DNA from: Elmis aenea
Taxonomy: Eukaryota > Arthropoda > Insecta > Coleoptera > Elmidae
NCBI GenBank assembly: GCA_947652605.1
Contig: OX393578.1
Location: 2,480,001-2,544,000, forward strand
DNA length: 64,000 nt
Reading direction: 5' to 3'
In this document: positions 48,001 through 59,072 of the stretch, piece after piece
How positions within the stretch are numbered: position 1 is the stretch's first letter
Layout of the letters: every line of letters begins with the position of its first letter
Notes under the pieces: model-generated
Databases searched by the model: none
Told to the model about the DNA's origin: nothing
What the model saw: the letters and a program-made list of their open reading frames with translations, nothing else
Program-made: the position numbers and the translations under genes

Positions 48001-51000
48001 CATTGTTTAACCCATTTTTGGACTACTTGACTTCTGCTTTTACCTTTCTCTTTCCTCACCAAAAAATTTGGCCTTTGATGGATTGAAGAGTCATTTGGTT
48101 ACTGCAATTCATACACTTTGTCGTAAATTTTCCCTTAATTGCTTACTGTACCCCTTGGGTACTTTTTTTTAAAGCAAAATAATTGTACTACAATTTTACT
48201 GCCAACAGTGTCAGGAGACTCAAACAATACCACCTCCTATGGCAACTTATTCGGCAAATGTCCTGCAGTGGATAATATACGATTCATATCAACAAGATTT
48301 TGAGGCGCAGCAGGCTGAAAAAGAACGGGAGAGGGAGAGAAAAGAAAAAGAGAAAACTCCTATCTCGAAACACTCAGTAGCACCTAAAAAAATTGGAGGC
48401 AGAGCGCAACTTGGAGAGGCGGTCCTTGGACGCGTTTACGATTGCTGGAAAACCTTGGAGAGGATGGTTAACTTAAATATGTACGATGATATTGCAAAAG
48501 GTGAATAACAGATGGCGCTGATGTCGTAAGTTGTAAAGGAATATCACATCATTAAACACAGAACTTCATTCATCCCCTTATAACTTGTTTATTCACGTAC
48601 TCATTTTTAAATATATTGGCTTAAATTTAGCCATAATGTAAAGCTATTGTTTAAAATATGTAAGACGAGAGTTTATTTTGTATTATAGTGAATTTTTTAA
48701 TGATAAATTTTAGACTACCGATACTGGGAGGATCCTTCAGATGAATTTAGAGAAGAAGAAGGAACGCTGTTACCACTCTGGAAATTTGTGTATGACAAAA
48801 CTAAGAAGAACACAATTACCGATATCTTATGGAATCCTTGGTACTACGACTTCTTTGCTGTTTGTTTTGGATATCGTAGGTGAAATTTTAACTTTAAACC
48901 TAGCTATTTCTATGACAAAATTGTTTTAGTTGATTTCATGAAGCCCATAGAAGAAGGTGCCGTCTGCTTATTCACAATCAAAAATCCGTCCTTTCCCGAG
49001 TACATCTGCATGACCGAATCGGCAGTTTTGTGTGCCGATATTCACCCCACATATCCGTACATGCTTGTGATCGGCTTATACAATGGCAACGTGTGTGTTT
49101 ATAACGTGCATGCCAGCTGCAAGGCTCCGGCTTTCAAAAGCAACAACGTCACGCAGAAACACGACGGCCTGGTTTGGGAGGTATTCTTTACATTATTCAA
49201 GATGCACGAAGCACTTATGTTGCCTTGATTGCAGGTCAAATGGGCTCCCGACTTGCCGGACGGAGAGATGAATTTTTTTTCAGTGGCCGCCGATGGCAGA
49301 GTCAATAATTGGGTCTTGATGCAAAATGCGTTGGCCGTGACGACCGTCTTGATATTATTTTTGGCAAAGGACCCGGTACCCGGCCCAGACGGAACGCTAG
49401 TTAAAATGAAAGGTTTGTAACGTACACGGTGTTGGGGGTTCGAAGGGTTTTCGAGATAAAAAATATCATTAACCAAACTATTTACTTTTGTATCTATTCT
49501 ATTTAACAAAATTCAATTACAAACTTGATAAATGCAATTGCAACTGCAACTGCCACTGCAACTAATCTAAAATACCCAAAAAATACCTATATGTAACCCC
49601 ATGTCACGTGAAATATCATGCACTTTTTGAACCAATGAAATTTATGCAAAGAAATGAACCAATGAAATAAAAGGGTAATTTCTACCGTGAGACGTTAAAC
49701 GAAAAGTGTAAATCTCTGCAGAAGTTTCAGGTGACATTAAGTTTTCCCACAAGCAACCTTGGAACGAAGCTATAAGCACAATATGATGCCAGTGATATAA
49801 TTGGTAGATAGTAACATGACTATCTTGATACAATGTAACATATTAAATATTATTTGAAAAAATTGAATTATATTAATTAAATTAAAAAATAGTATTACTT
49901 TACAACAACGGGGTGAGAATTAGAATCCTATAGTGTACTCATACGACATTCATTTGTTAACAAATACAGTCAATTTTGCCATACGACATTCATTTGTTTA
50001 CAAATACAGTCAGTTTTGCCATACGAAATTCATTTGTTAACAATTACAGTCAATTTTGCCATGCGACATTCATTTGTTAACAAATACAGTCAATTTTGCC
50101 ATACGACATTCATTTGTTAACAAATACAGTCAATTTTGCCATACGACATTCAATTGTTAACAAATACAGTCAATTTTGCCATACGACATTCATTTGTTAA
50201 CAATACACTTAATTTAGCAGTACAACCAACAATAAATGTTTTTAGTAAACAGTTTCATATAGAGGGTCACAGCTGGGACAAATATTTTGGAAAAGTATTT
50301 AAATAATAAATAAGTACCAAGATGACCAAAATTTTTATTATTTAAATACTCCAAAATTCAAATTTTCAATACTGATATTTAAAAATTACGTGGCCATGTA
50401 GGCAATTTAATTTTTACCCCATATCTTAAATCTTTATTTATTAATAAGCATTAAATTTCTCGTAGTGATTGTAACAAATAGGGCTTCTAGAGTTAAGAGG
50501 GGGCCCGGGGTAGTTAATATTTGGGGATCCTTGAGAACGAAAAAATCTGTTTTTTATTATGAAAACAAAAAAAAACACTTTTTTTGTGGGCCAGCGTGCG
50601 AGACGATATAATTTTACATTTTATTCACAATTCAATTTTTTAAATTATTATTAAAAACAAAAAAAAAACACATTTGGGGGTCCTTCAGACTGGGGACCCG
50701 GAAATGCAACCCCCCACTAGTAGGCCCTTAAGAAACAATAATTATTCCTACGTTTATATATTTCAAGGTTGTGCATCTTGCATCATGTTCCACCCGAAGC
50801 AACCGCTAATATATTTGGTTGGCACCGAAGAGGGACTCATTTACAAATGCAGCACCGCTTATAGTTCTTCTTATCTCCTCACGTACAAAGCGCATCACAT
50901 GCCTGTGTATCGCATCGATTTTAACAAGTACAATTCAGATATTTTCGCATCTTGCAGCGGCGATTGGAGAATAAAAATTTGGGAAGACAAACGTCTGTAA

Positions 51001-51754
51001 GCACTTGAATATCTGTTGAGAATCGTCAGTGAGATTCAGAGTAACATTTTAAAATTTAATTTCTAGAGAGCCCCTGTTCGTTTTTGATCTGGGGGCATGT
51101 GTTGGAGACGTGAAGTGGGCCCCGTATTCGTCTACGGTTTTTGCTGCTGTAACCACTGAAGGGAAAGTTTACGTTTTCGATTTAAATGTAAATAAGTACA
51201 AGCCTATTTGTGTGCAAGCCGTGGTTTCGAAGAAAAAATACAAGCTAACACGCATAGCGTTCAATCTAAACCTTCCCATTTTAATCGTAGGTGACGATAA
51301 GTGAGTAAATTTCATAACTAAATGCATATTTTTCTCATCTCATTGTATGAGTAGTGAGTAATTTCTATTTTTAATATCAGAAAATTAAATAAAACATTAC
51401 TTCATTGAAAATCTGACTTGGAAGACTTTGTCTGTTTATAATTTGTTACATTTTTTTAAATCTTAAGACACAGTAGAATTCTGTACAGCTTTTTCTGAGG
51501 ACTTAATATTTTTCATGATCTGTTGTATGCGGGTATTGAATTTTAAGTGACTGCCAATTATTTCTTTTAGGGGTTGTACGACAACTCTAAAATTGTCACC
51601 TAATCTGCGAATGCCCTGTAAACCACCTAAGAAGCAACAACACCTAGACCAGTGGACACTGCAGTGTATGAAGTTGGACCGGCTCTTAGCACTTGTAAGA
51701 GAGCCTCTTACGCTTACGGTTCCAGCCGACCCAGCTAACTCAGACACTTCTTAA
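45016..51754 (+). CDS. DNAI1: Axonemal dynein intermediate chain 1 (outer dynein arm)
   Basis: Intermediate chain of the outer arm dynein of motile cilia and sperm flagella; it scaffolds heavy and light chains on the axonemal doublet. Eleven exons with consistent phases: 45,016-45,069; 46,668-46,781; 46,830-47,034; 47,261-47,589; 48,209-48,500; 48,714-48,875; 48,930-49,180; 49,235-49,412; 50,768-50,996; 51,067-51,300; 51,571-51,754. Total 743 aa, near the family length of about 700. Diagnostic stretches: [17 protein letters not shown] (about 49-64), the conserved [16 protein letters not shown] block (from about 214), [10 protein letters not shown] (from about 235), and C-terminal WD40 repeats from about 340 ([61 protein letters not shown]). 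Odd: exon 4 encodes a long acidic run then eleven glycines (198-208). An RFX X-box lies upstream. Drosophila Dic61B is the likely counterpart. Confidence 0.95.
45789..46476. mobile_element. Outer MITE in DNAI1 intron 1, split by a second MITE
   Basis: The ends TACAGGGTGTCCCACAAGG and CCTTGTGGGACATCCTGTA are inverted, with matching inner blocks (GGTATGCCTTTG / CAAAGGCATACC, AATCGAATGT / CGATTTATGC). Removing the inner element leaves two arms of about 110 bp that form one palindrome. Confidence 0.85.
45899..46359. mobile_element. Inner MITE inserted at the centre of the outer one
   Basis: Ends TACAGAGTGTCCCAATTATCG and CGATAACTGGGACACCCTGTA are inverted, with the arms running through GAACGGTAAGAGATA / TATCTCTTATCGTTTA and AAATGGGTCAAAATGATC / GATCATTTTGACTCATTT. 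It uses a TA target and sits almost exactly at the symmetry centre of the outer MITE. Confidence 0.85.
47690..48110 (-). mobile_element. Non-LTR retrotransposon fragment in DNAI1 intron 4
   Basis: On the minus strand around 47,805-47,850 it reads [17 protein letters not shown], the common ORF2 C-terminal motif (LGHI.RMDD.RL.KKV). The pyrimidine-rich plus strand aligns over a few hundred bases with 53,390-53,700, a second copy of the same family. Confidence 0.6.
49941..50205 (+). repeat. 40-bp minisatellite, ~6.6 copies, in DNAI1 intron 8
   Basis: Units start at 49,941, 49,981, 50,021, 50,061, 50,101, 50,141 and 50,181 (partial). The unit starts ATACGACATTCATTTGTTAA and continues CAAATACAGTCAATTTTGCC, with one or two substitutions between copies. 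The inner TTGTTAACAA is palindromic. Confidence 0.95.
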
Positions 51755-51849
51755 AGAGACTTCTTTAATCGAAGGAAAAAAAATTATTTTATGTATTCTT
51801 AAACTTATATATATATTTATATACACAGTATATGTATATCTTACACTCA

Positions 51850-51855
51850 AATAAA
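51850..51855 (+). terminator. Poly(A) signal of DNAI1
   Basis: AATAAA about 96 bp past the stop codon, in an AT-rich 3' region. Confidence 0.65.
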
Positions 51856-52280
51856 GCATTATATATCCTAGCTTTGAGTTATTACAATCAAAATCAAAGT
51901 TAATTTTGTATAATTAACAGTAAAAAAAACTAGTCGGCTTTATTTTATCTTGATACCAACAAATTGTAAAGCATGTCATGAATTTTTAATGCAAAGTGAT
52001 AAGAGATTATTTAAGTATTAATTGTTTTTAATGTGTGTTTGTTTATTGCATTATTATTAAATTTGCTATTATTTTTAATGTTTTGGAACTCTGATCATAT
52101 CTTTATACTCCTGAATGCATTTTGTAGTATGTTCCTTTTTTCTGAACGTATCCCTTTTTATACACATAAAAACTAGTGTTACTTAAAAATGTGACAATAT
52201 GTTTGAGTATTGTGATCAAATAGTACAAATAATGTTAATAATTAACACATTGTGAGATAATTAACATCAGTATCTTTGTA
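51856..52280. other. AT-rich intergenic between DNAI1 and the next gene
   Basis: No supported feature. Confidence 0.4.
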
Positions 52281-52289
52281 ATTTACCGA

Positions 52290-52793
52290 GTTCGTTAGTT
52301 TGAATTGAAAGGACAAAGCCCGCCAACAACCCACAATGCAATTGGTGGCAGTTGTGCTTCGAATTTGTTAATGTCCGTGACGCTTCCGCGCGCGATCCGG
52401 TTTTTCATTGAAAAATCGGTTTAATTTAATCGATCGACCGTTTTAAAGTATTGCAAAATGCTTTTTAGACCCTTGTGTCGCAATGGGGTGTATAATTTAG
52501 ACTGGGAACGTTACGGCCATTTCAATATCTTTACTTAAAAAGTGGCAAATTCTGACTCAGTCATGGCGTAGCGTGATCATGTGACGTCAGAGCTTATTCG
52601 TTTGTTATACTTAAGTCCAAATCGTTTTGCCGTTCGAAAATTCGTTATGATTGTGAGGTTAAGCGAATAACAACAATCTTTAATTGACACAAAGTTTTTA
52701 ACCAGACCTATGGGTTGTGTTGTATTGACTGAACGTATGAACCGTGTTTGATTAAATACGCCAAAGAGTTGGCGTCGAATAAAGGTTGCAACA
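52290..52793 (+). promoter_or_regulatory. CpG-containing promoter-like region
   Basis: Less AT-rich than its surroundings, with a CpG cluster (GACGCTTCCGCGCGCGATCC near 52,379) and a CCAAT-box complement (ATTGG at about 52,340). It directly precedes the first exon of the candidate gene at 52,794. No TATA box chosen. Confidence 0.4.
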
Positions 52794-55340
52794 ATGAGGG
52801 ATGCACTAGACTTACAAGGTAAATGGAAGTTTTGATTGTTGATTTTATAACTGCTTGGATTCAAATTGTAGCTTAAAGAAAGTTAAAAATGCGCCTGGTA
52901 AATTATGTTATAAGAATTAAAAATAGTAAATCACTTCTTTAAAGTAAATTTTGTACGTTTTAGAATGGATATGATTTGTATTGATTTTTCTGTGTTTTGC
53001 GTTATACGTTTTAGTATGTTTTTTGGCTGTATTGTTAATTAACGGTACCTTTTGTTTTCAGTGTATCACAGGCCTTTTGCTAGAGGTGCTCTTTCCCACA
53101 GGAGCTATTCTATTCCTGGTTGTATTGACTATAAGAGCACGAGAGGATTACTATATGATATAAGGTCAGTAAAAATATTGTTTAGTTAATATTTTTAACC
53201 ATATAATGGTCTGCACACACAAGCTCGGTGGTGATAGCGATAAATGTGGTGGTCGTGCTTCGGTGTGTGTAGACGTTTTACAAATAAATTTTGTGTGTTT
53301 TCTATTATATTGAACTTTGTCGATTTTGTACTATATTGAACTTTTGTTAATCAAGTTATATTTATTCAATGCTATTGCTGTCTTTATTTGTTTGTTCCAT
53401 ATCATTCTAGATTTTTCCTTTTTTTCTTCTCTTCCTCTTTCGTTTCACAAATTTTCTTTAGCAATTTTCCATCATCCATCCTAAGTATGTGTCCCAGTCA
53501 TCTCAGCTCTCCAAGTTTTATTGTTGTTTCCACCAGTGAAATCTTAAGTTGTTTTTTGTGTTGAATTTTTTGTTCCATCTGTTCTTGTTCATTATTAAAG
53601 TTTTTTTAAAATTTCATAAATATGCTGGTTACTATATTTTTTGTTTCTCCGTTGCCTACCAGGATTAACAAGCATATGCCAGCGTTGATTTAATTACTCT
53701 CTGCCGTACTTCCATTTTTTTGTGTCGTGTTTGTCCTCATTGTATTAAAGAGTGTTCCAGCTAGGCATAAGGTTTTTGTTTTTGCTCAAGGGGCTTTGCT
53801 TGTAGGTATCTCCTTCTTTTTAACGTTTTCGGTGCTCTGGACGAGTATACTCACCAAATTTTTACGCGGCCCAAGGTGCTCGAGACGAGTTAACTCGCCC
53901 GAACGTTACTGCATTTGAAAGTTAGGCGCACTGCAGGCACAGAAAAACTAAAAGCATTGCGCACCGAAAAGGTTAATCTCAGTCTTTTCTTGGTTTTCCC
54001 TTTGGATTTTTTTTTCAGCTGGTGGAAAAATTATTTGTATAACTTTGTTTCAAAATTATCATAAGTGCTCAAGGGTTAAATTTCGTTTTTTAAATTTCAG
54101 TTGCAACTTACTGGGAGGTTTATGCAAATTACCAACCAGATGGATGGTTGCATGGGCAATGCCAGAATTTTGTGTTAGGTGGTGCACTTCGGCTATTTAT
54201 TCATAAATCAAAATGTGCGAAGAATGCTTAGCTTCCAATTTTTTTTATTAATTTAATGACTTTAAACTCTGACTCAATAAAAAAACTTTCAGTTATTATT
54301 TATCATACCAAAATAGTCACATCTTTAATCTCTTAATGTAAATTTTCTAAAATTAATTTTGCTATGCGATTCGTGTACTCTAAATTGAAATTTCATTGTA
54401 ATTTTGCTAACACGAGTTTTTCAAATTACTTTGCAATTTTAAAACAAAATGTGCACCACCGTGCAAAATGCTGTCGGCGCCCATGCATGGACGTGAACTC
54501 ATCTTTATGTTTGATCACAACGATTCAAGCTGAAGAGGACCATGATCAAACTCCAGGACAAAAGCGAGGACAGGCACACCAAGGTCAGTATATTGAGCAC
54601 TCTAAAATATTAATTTGTTCTTATACAAATTTGTTCCCTCATTTAACAAGAATTCATTTAAAAAATTATCTCCTTAATCGATTTTTGATTATTAACCAGC
54701 ACAAATCTTAGTAGAAAAATTAAAATGACTCAGTTTTGATCACCTATTACATATTTGATCAATTGTTTGTGATGTTAAAGGTCACTTTTGTTTTTAACAA
54801 ACCTTCTTTTTTGTTATAGGTAGGTGCGAGGAGTGCGAAGCAAGAAGGGGCGATGCCGGTAAGTCGTTTTTGATTTTTTTCCGGTTATCGTTTAGTCCGG
54901 GTTCAAAATTATTCCGGTCGGTTTTTCGGTTGCGCATGTCCGTCAACGCCGCAAGCGTCCAACTCGTCGCCGATGACTATTTCGGTATTTTCGGCCCGCC
55001 GATTGTAGCTCTATTGTGTTAGGCGCGCGAGATTCTAACATGTGTTTCTTTCAGCACGTTGGGACGCTGTTTTGCAGAATATTTCGTGCACTAAAATTTA
55101 TTTTACAAGTTTCAGGCCAATGGGCGCGGAGTCCAATATGTAACATGTTAATTTTAATCACTTTGATATTTCAAAACGACCACTTTGTGCCATGCTGCCT
55201 GCCGGTGCCCAGGATGGTGTGGATTCGAAGCTCTGCCCTCCAAGGATATTGAAGACAACGATTCCCTCAGATTTTTTAAACCTGATATTTACAATGGTAA
55301 ATACTTTATTAAAAATTGCATCAAAAATACGGCAAACTAA
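52794..55340 (+). CDS. Candidate five-exon gene, 107 aa, family unknown
   Basis: Exons 52,794-52,818, 54,101-54,178, 54,530-54,583, 54,820-54,858 and 55,213-55,340 have AG acceptors and GT donors (best: GTTATAG| and CCG|GTAAGT around exon 4) and join without a stop, with phases 1, 1, 1, 1. The product begins MRDALDLQVATYWEVYANYQ, has a hydrophilic Gln-rich middle, a CEECEARRGDAGWCGFEALP patch and ends NCIKNTAN. The frame could also leave the last exon at an AATG|GTAAAT donor (55,296). A further exon with strong splice signals at 53,062-53,164 changes the frame and leads to an early stop (a protein of about 70 aa), so it may be alternative. I recognise no domain. A noncoding spliced RNA is the main alternative. 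It converges on PMP34. Confidence 0.45.
53209..53274. mobile_element. 66-bp palindromic MITE
   Basis: GTCTGCACACAC on the left pairs with GTGTGTGTAGAC on the right, and AAGCTCGG pairs loosely with the inner GTGCTTCGG. It lies in an intron of the candidate gene. Confidence 0.55.
53390..53700 (-). mobile_element. Non-LTR retrotransposon 3' fragment
   Basis: Minus strand near 53,460-53,520 reads LGHILRMDDGKLLKKI, an ORF2 C-terminal motif. It is the same family as 47,690-48,110, also inverted relative to the host gene and inside an intron. Confidence 0.65.
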
Positions 55341-55980
55341 GTAAAAACTCGTTTATTCCAACATACACATATATACAATGACTGGTATTACATCGGTATA
55401 AGCTAACTACTTTAACTTAAAAAAAAAAACGCTACAACCACAATCGGAAAAATTGTAAATCACAAAGTTTCGTTATCGCTATGTTTAAAACTTGACTGAC
55501 TTTGAACCGTTCTATTACATATTCTTACACCTTTTAAAAATATTAACACCGAAACCTTAATATTAAGTTACATGCAGTGGATTTTATCAGTTAAGATGTC
55601 ATCTCTAATTTTAAACTACGGTACAATTGTAATTATAAACAAAACTTAACATGCGGCACAGAAATTTAAAAGTTGTAATGAAATTTTAAGCAGGAAATCA
55701 GCATTTTATACAGAGGGCTGTATTTTACACAAAACATTTGTTTTTATGAAAATGAAAAATTTTTTTTACCAAAAAACTCATCTTCATTGTTTTTTATTTT
55801 GGGAAAATATTTATTTCGAACAGTAAAATATTATTTTTATTGTTAATGGGCAAGATAAAATATCTTTGTGAACCGGACCTGCGGGTCAGAGTTTATCAAC
55901 CTCTTTGTTTAAAGTAACAAACACTAAACAATAAACAATTGAAATGCCCTCAACAAAAAATATAAATTCGTCGATTTTGA

Positions 55981-56447
55981 TATACAGTGTGTCCAAACGG
56001 TATGGAATATGCTATATATCTCAGTAAATATCCACTTTAGGGGAAAATGTTTTGAATGAAAGTTGGTTGGTACTTAGTTTTCCACCAGAAGACAAAATTC
56101 TATTTCTATTTTTTTTTTAATAACAAAAGCGCACTGAAAAACAATTGCATTTTTTTAAATGAGGGGATACCCCCATATTATACTCATTTGATGGAGAATT
56201 ATTGAAAAGAGAAAAAAATTCTCTATCAAACGAGTATAATATATATATATATATATCTTGTCATATAGTAAAACAAATTCAATTTTTTTTCATTGCGCTT
56301 TTGTTAATCTAAAAAATATCATTTAAATTTTGTCTTATGGTGGAAAACTAAGCACCAAACAACTTTTATTCAAAATATTTTTCCCTAAAGTGGATATTTA
56401 GGTACTGAGATATATAGCATATTCCATACCTTTTGGACACACTGTAT
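55981..56447. mobile_element. Tc1/mariner-like MITE, sister of 2882-3609
   Basis: Starts TATACAGTGTGTCCAAACGG and ends CCTTTTGGACACACTGTATA, with inner blocks (AAATATCCACTTTAGG, CACCA.AAGACAAAATT, ATACTCATTTGATGGAG) and their complements matching the larger element. It lacks the transposase core and has an AT dinucleotide run near the middle. It falls 3' of PMP34. Confidence 0.85.
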
Positions 56448-57113
56448 ATGAATTCGACACAAACAAAATCATTTAAAAATAATAATCAGACTATGCAAAA
56501 CTGGCGCTAAAAGTCAACAATCTTATAATTGTTATTGAGCAGTACAATAAAAGTATGTCGTCACAACAAATTACAGTTTTATCGTAAGAGCACTATACAA
56601 ATTCCCTATTTTATTTTCAAAAGTTGCCAATCCAAATTTATTTGTTTTCTCTAAGTCACTTGGTAATTGAAACTTTGGCTTATTATATCACAGATGGCTT
56701 AGCTAATACAGCCTGTTAAATCTAAAAAAAAAGCAGCTTGTTTGAGCGTCTAATTAATCTTTGGTAGTTGTAATACGTTTTAAAAATTAACGACAGCAAA
56801 ATTAAAAATTAGAATTGGAAAATGTATAGTGCAACTCTGAGCATTAAAAATATTCCAAAAATCTAATTTTTTAATGCAGTAAATTGTGGCTAACCATTCT
56901 TGGTTGTGCACCCCTTATTTATTAGACAAACTCACGTGAAACTCTGCACCACCCATTCGTACGTGGTCGTACAAATTCTGTTAACCGTTTCCGAACTGAT
57001 TATGGTACTGCCACCATTAATAATTGCTTGAGAATAAAGTCTTTGTAAAAAAAAAATTGCAACACTCGACATAAATATCCCCGAATATCAAATTAAACAA
57101 AAGAACTGCAGAT
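56448..57113. other. 3' region of PMP34, AT-rich
   Basis: No other gene. A minus-strand AATAAA is at 56,918-56,923, about 190 bp past the PMP34 stop; another minus-strand signal near 55,350 would allow a much longer 3' UTR spanning the MITE. Confidence 0.5.
56918..56923 (-). terminator. Likely poly(A) signal of PMP34
   Basis: AATAAA on the minus strand, the first one after the PMP34 stop. Confidence 0.5.
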
Positions 57114-58444
57114 TCACTTCACTAGAGGTTTTCTTAACAGTATCAAGAACACGTACTGTACAATTTTCTCGTATGTCATGAACATCAATGCGGCCGTAAG
57201 AACCGTCTGTAGCAGCTTGGCCTCTAAGCCGTGGAATAACGCCCCCGGCCCGTTCCTCTTCAGTATCGTCAACAACAGCGCGGCCATGCTAATTTTACCG
57301 TCTTTTCCGTACCGCTGTCGTGTTTGAATCAACTGCAATGGATAAGTTGCTATCGTGGCCACGGCTTTCGCTATGGCCCCCATCACGAAGAAAGCCGTGG
57401 CTGTTTTAGCGGGTATGCGTCGTTTTAATGCTTCGTAAACGGTGAACTGTAACGCCGGGTTTGCCACCAAAACTAGCGATGGTCCAATTCCTGCATATAG
57501 TGATGCTAAGCCCTCTGAGTTCGCAATATGTGCTATACCATCCAGTATTCCAGAATAAAATACCGGTTTTGAAACCTTTAAACATATGAATCAGTAATGT
57601 ATCATTTAAAATCGGCATTTTTTTTTAAATAATAGTGAGTTGAGTAACTTTTAAGTGTTAATCAATTTTGTTATTTAAGTAACTTGAATATTAAACAAAA
57701 GTCAGTAGTAAACAAAAGCTAATCATGAATCAATTAATCATCTGTTGTAGGATGTGCATTGATTAACAAGATAAGAATTTAATGCTTGAATGAGATAGTA
57801 ATTTAACACTTGAATTAAATGTCAAGTCAATTGTTAACAAATCCAGAACAGTAAAACTTAACTTCATTGTTTAAAACGTAGATTTCAATCTCACCTTCAA
57901 TCGACTATTAACCACCCACAAAGGAGTAGTTACCAATACGTTGATAACGCCAGCTGCCATGCTAAGCAGTAAATCTTTTTGCGCGGAACCTTTGTTCATA
58001 CTTTTAAGTCCATGAAACGTGTAGAAATATATAAAATTAGAGGCACCTAAACTAATTAATACTGGCTTAATTCCACGATACAGTGCACCCCTACAATAAC
58101 ACAAATGCAAATAGCTATAATAGGTATTTATAAATAACACTTACAGTCCTTCGGAGTTGATAATATCGCATATGATTTTAAAGATGCTGGAATCTTTGCT
58201 TTCCGATTTATCTTCCACTATAAAACATACGAATTTTGCAAAAACGATTTAAAATATAGTTCAACTTACGTTGCTGCCGGAATCGTATTGTGTCAAGCGG
58301 ATAGAAAGCGCTCATTGCAAATATACTGCCCTATAATTTAAATTTTGGTGTATAATTTTGAATATTTCACGGCGAACTACTTACCATAGCCCCAGCTGTG
58401 GCGTGTACCCATGTCTCGTAACTAAAAAGGCTTTGGCATGTCAT
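57114..58444 (-). CDS. SLC25A17: Peroxisomal membrane carrier PMP34 (SLC25A17)
   Basis: Mitochondrial-carrier-family protein of the peroxisomal membrane that exchanges CoA, FAD, NAD and related adenine nucleotides. Five exons with consistent phases: 58,444-58,385; 58,330-58,270; 58,217-58,145; 58,090-57,895; 57,575-57,114. Total 283 aa; family members are about 300. The three carrier repeats are complete with their signature motifs: PLDTIR (residues 31-36), PLWVVN (121-126) and PLQLIQTRQRYG (209-220). The non-canonical second and third motifs (W and Q at normally charged positions) are typical of PMP34. Other family-like stretches are GALYRGIKPVLISLGASNFI and AGIGPSLVLVANPALQF. The start MTCQSLFSYETWVHATAGAM is chosen because the next exon continues GSIFAMSAFYPLD in frame. 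Nicalin lies 629 bp upstream on the same strand. Confidence 0.93.
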
Positions 58445-59072
58445 GTTTAACGAATGTTTAGAACCAACAAATGTTTTTATAAAGTGATCCAGAACATTAT
58501 GCTGTCGCGACAGTTAAAGCTGAAATGAACTTTGTATTCATCAATAGAAAATTAGGTTATGATGAAACTCAGCATTTTGACAATCATGTTTTGTCTATTG
58601 ATAAAATGTTGTAGCACCAAGTTTCATACGAAATAATTTTTTAAAGCAATTTGATTTTGGCTGGAAGATCCTGATAGATTTAGCAAAAATTATTATTAAA
58701 AGTTAGTGTTCTCTATTAAAATTAACTAGATCTATCAAAATTAAGCTTCTTTCCTCGAGGCTAATCACTGATCCTAGGGGAAGAGTTCTAATACCCTGCA
58801 AATTTTGTAGAAAATTTTCAACTCCCATTGTAATTCGAGACAAAGCACATCATTTTTAAACTGTAAAAATGCTTTATTTGCAAATTTAATTAACAATAAA
58901 AATTAACATCTTATTCGAATGTTTGACTACGAAGCATCGGATTGTCTTATGAAACTTAAAACGTACTAACATTGTATTTTACTAAATGATATGTACAAAG
59001 TAACAATTGGAAAACTAATAAAACTAAAAGTGTCAATAAATATTTGGCATCATGGTAAATGATCGCTGAAAA
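58445..59072 (-). other. Gap between nicalin and PMP34
   Basis: Contains a minus-strand AATAAA at 58,873-58,878, about 195 bp past the nicalin stop, and then the PMP34 upstream region. No other feature seen. Confidence 0.5.
58873..58878 (-). terminator. Likely poly(A) signal of nicalin
   Basis: AATAAA on the minus strand downstream of the nicalin stop codon. Confidence 0.5.

Noticed and set aside
49099..49509. 136-codon minus frame opposite DNAI1 exons 7-8
   Set aside because: Antisense shadow of WD40-coding exons with no family resemblance.
54364..54711. 115-codon plus frame as a single-exon gene
   Set aside because: Only the middle (54,530-54,583) fits splice signals in phase with neighbouring exons; the rest looks like intron.
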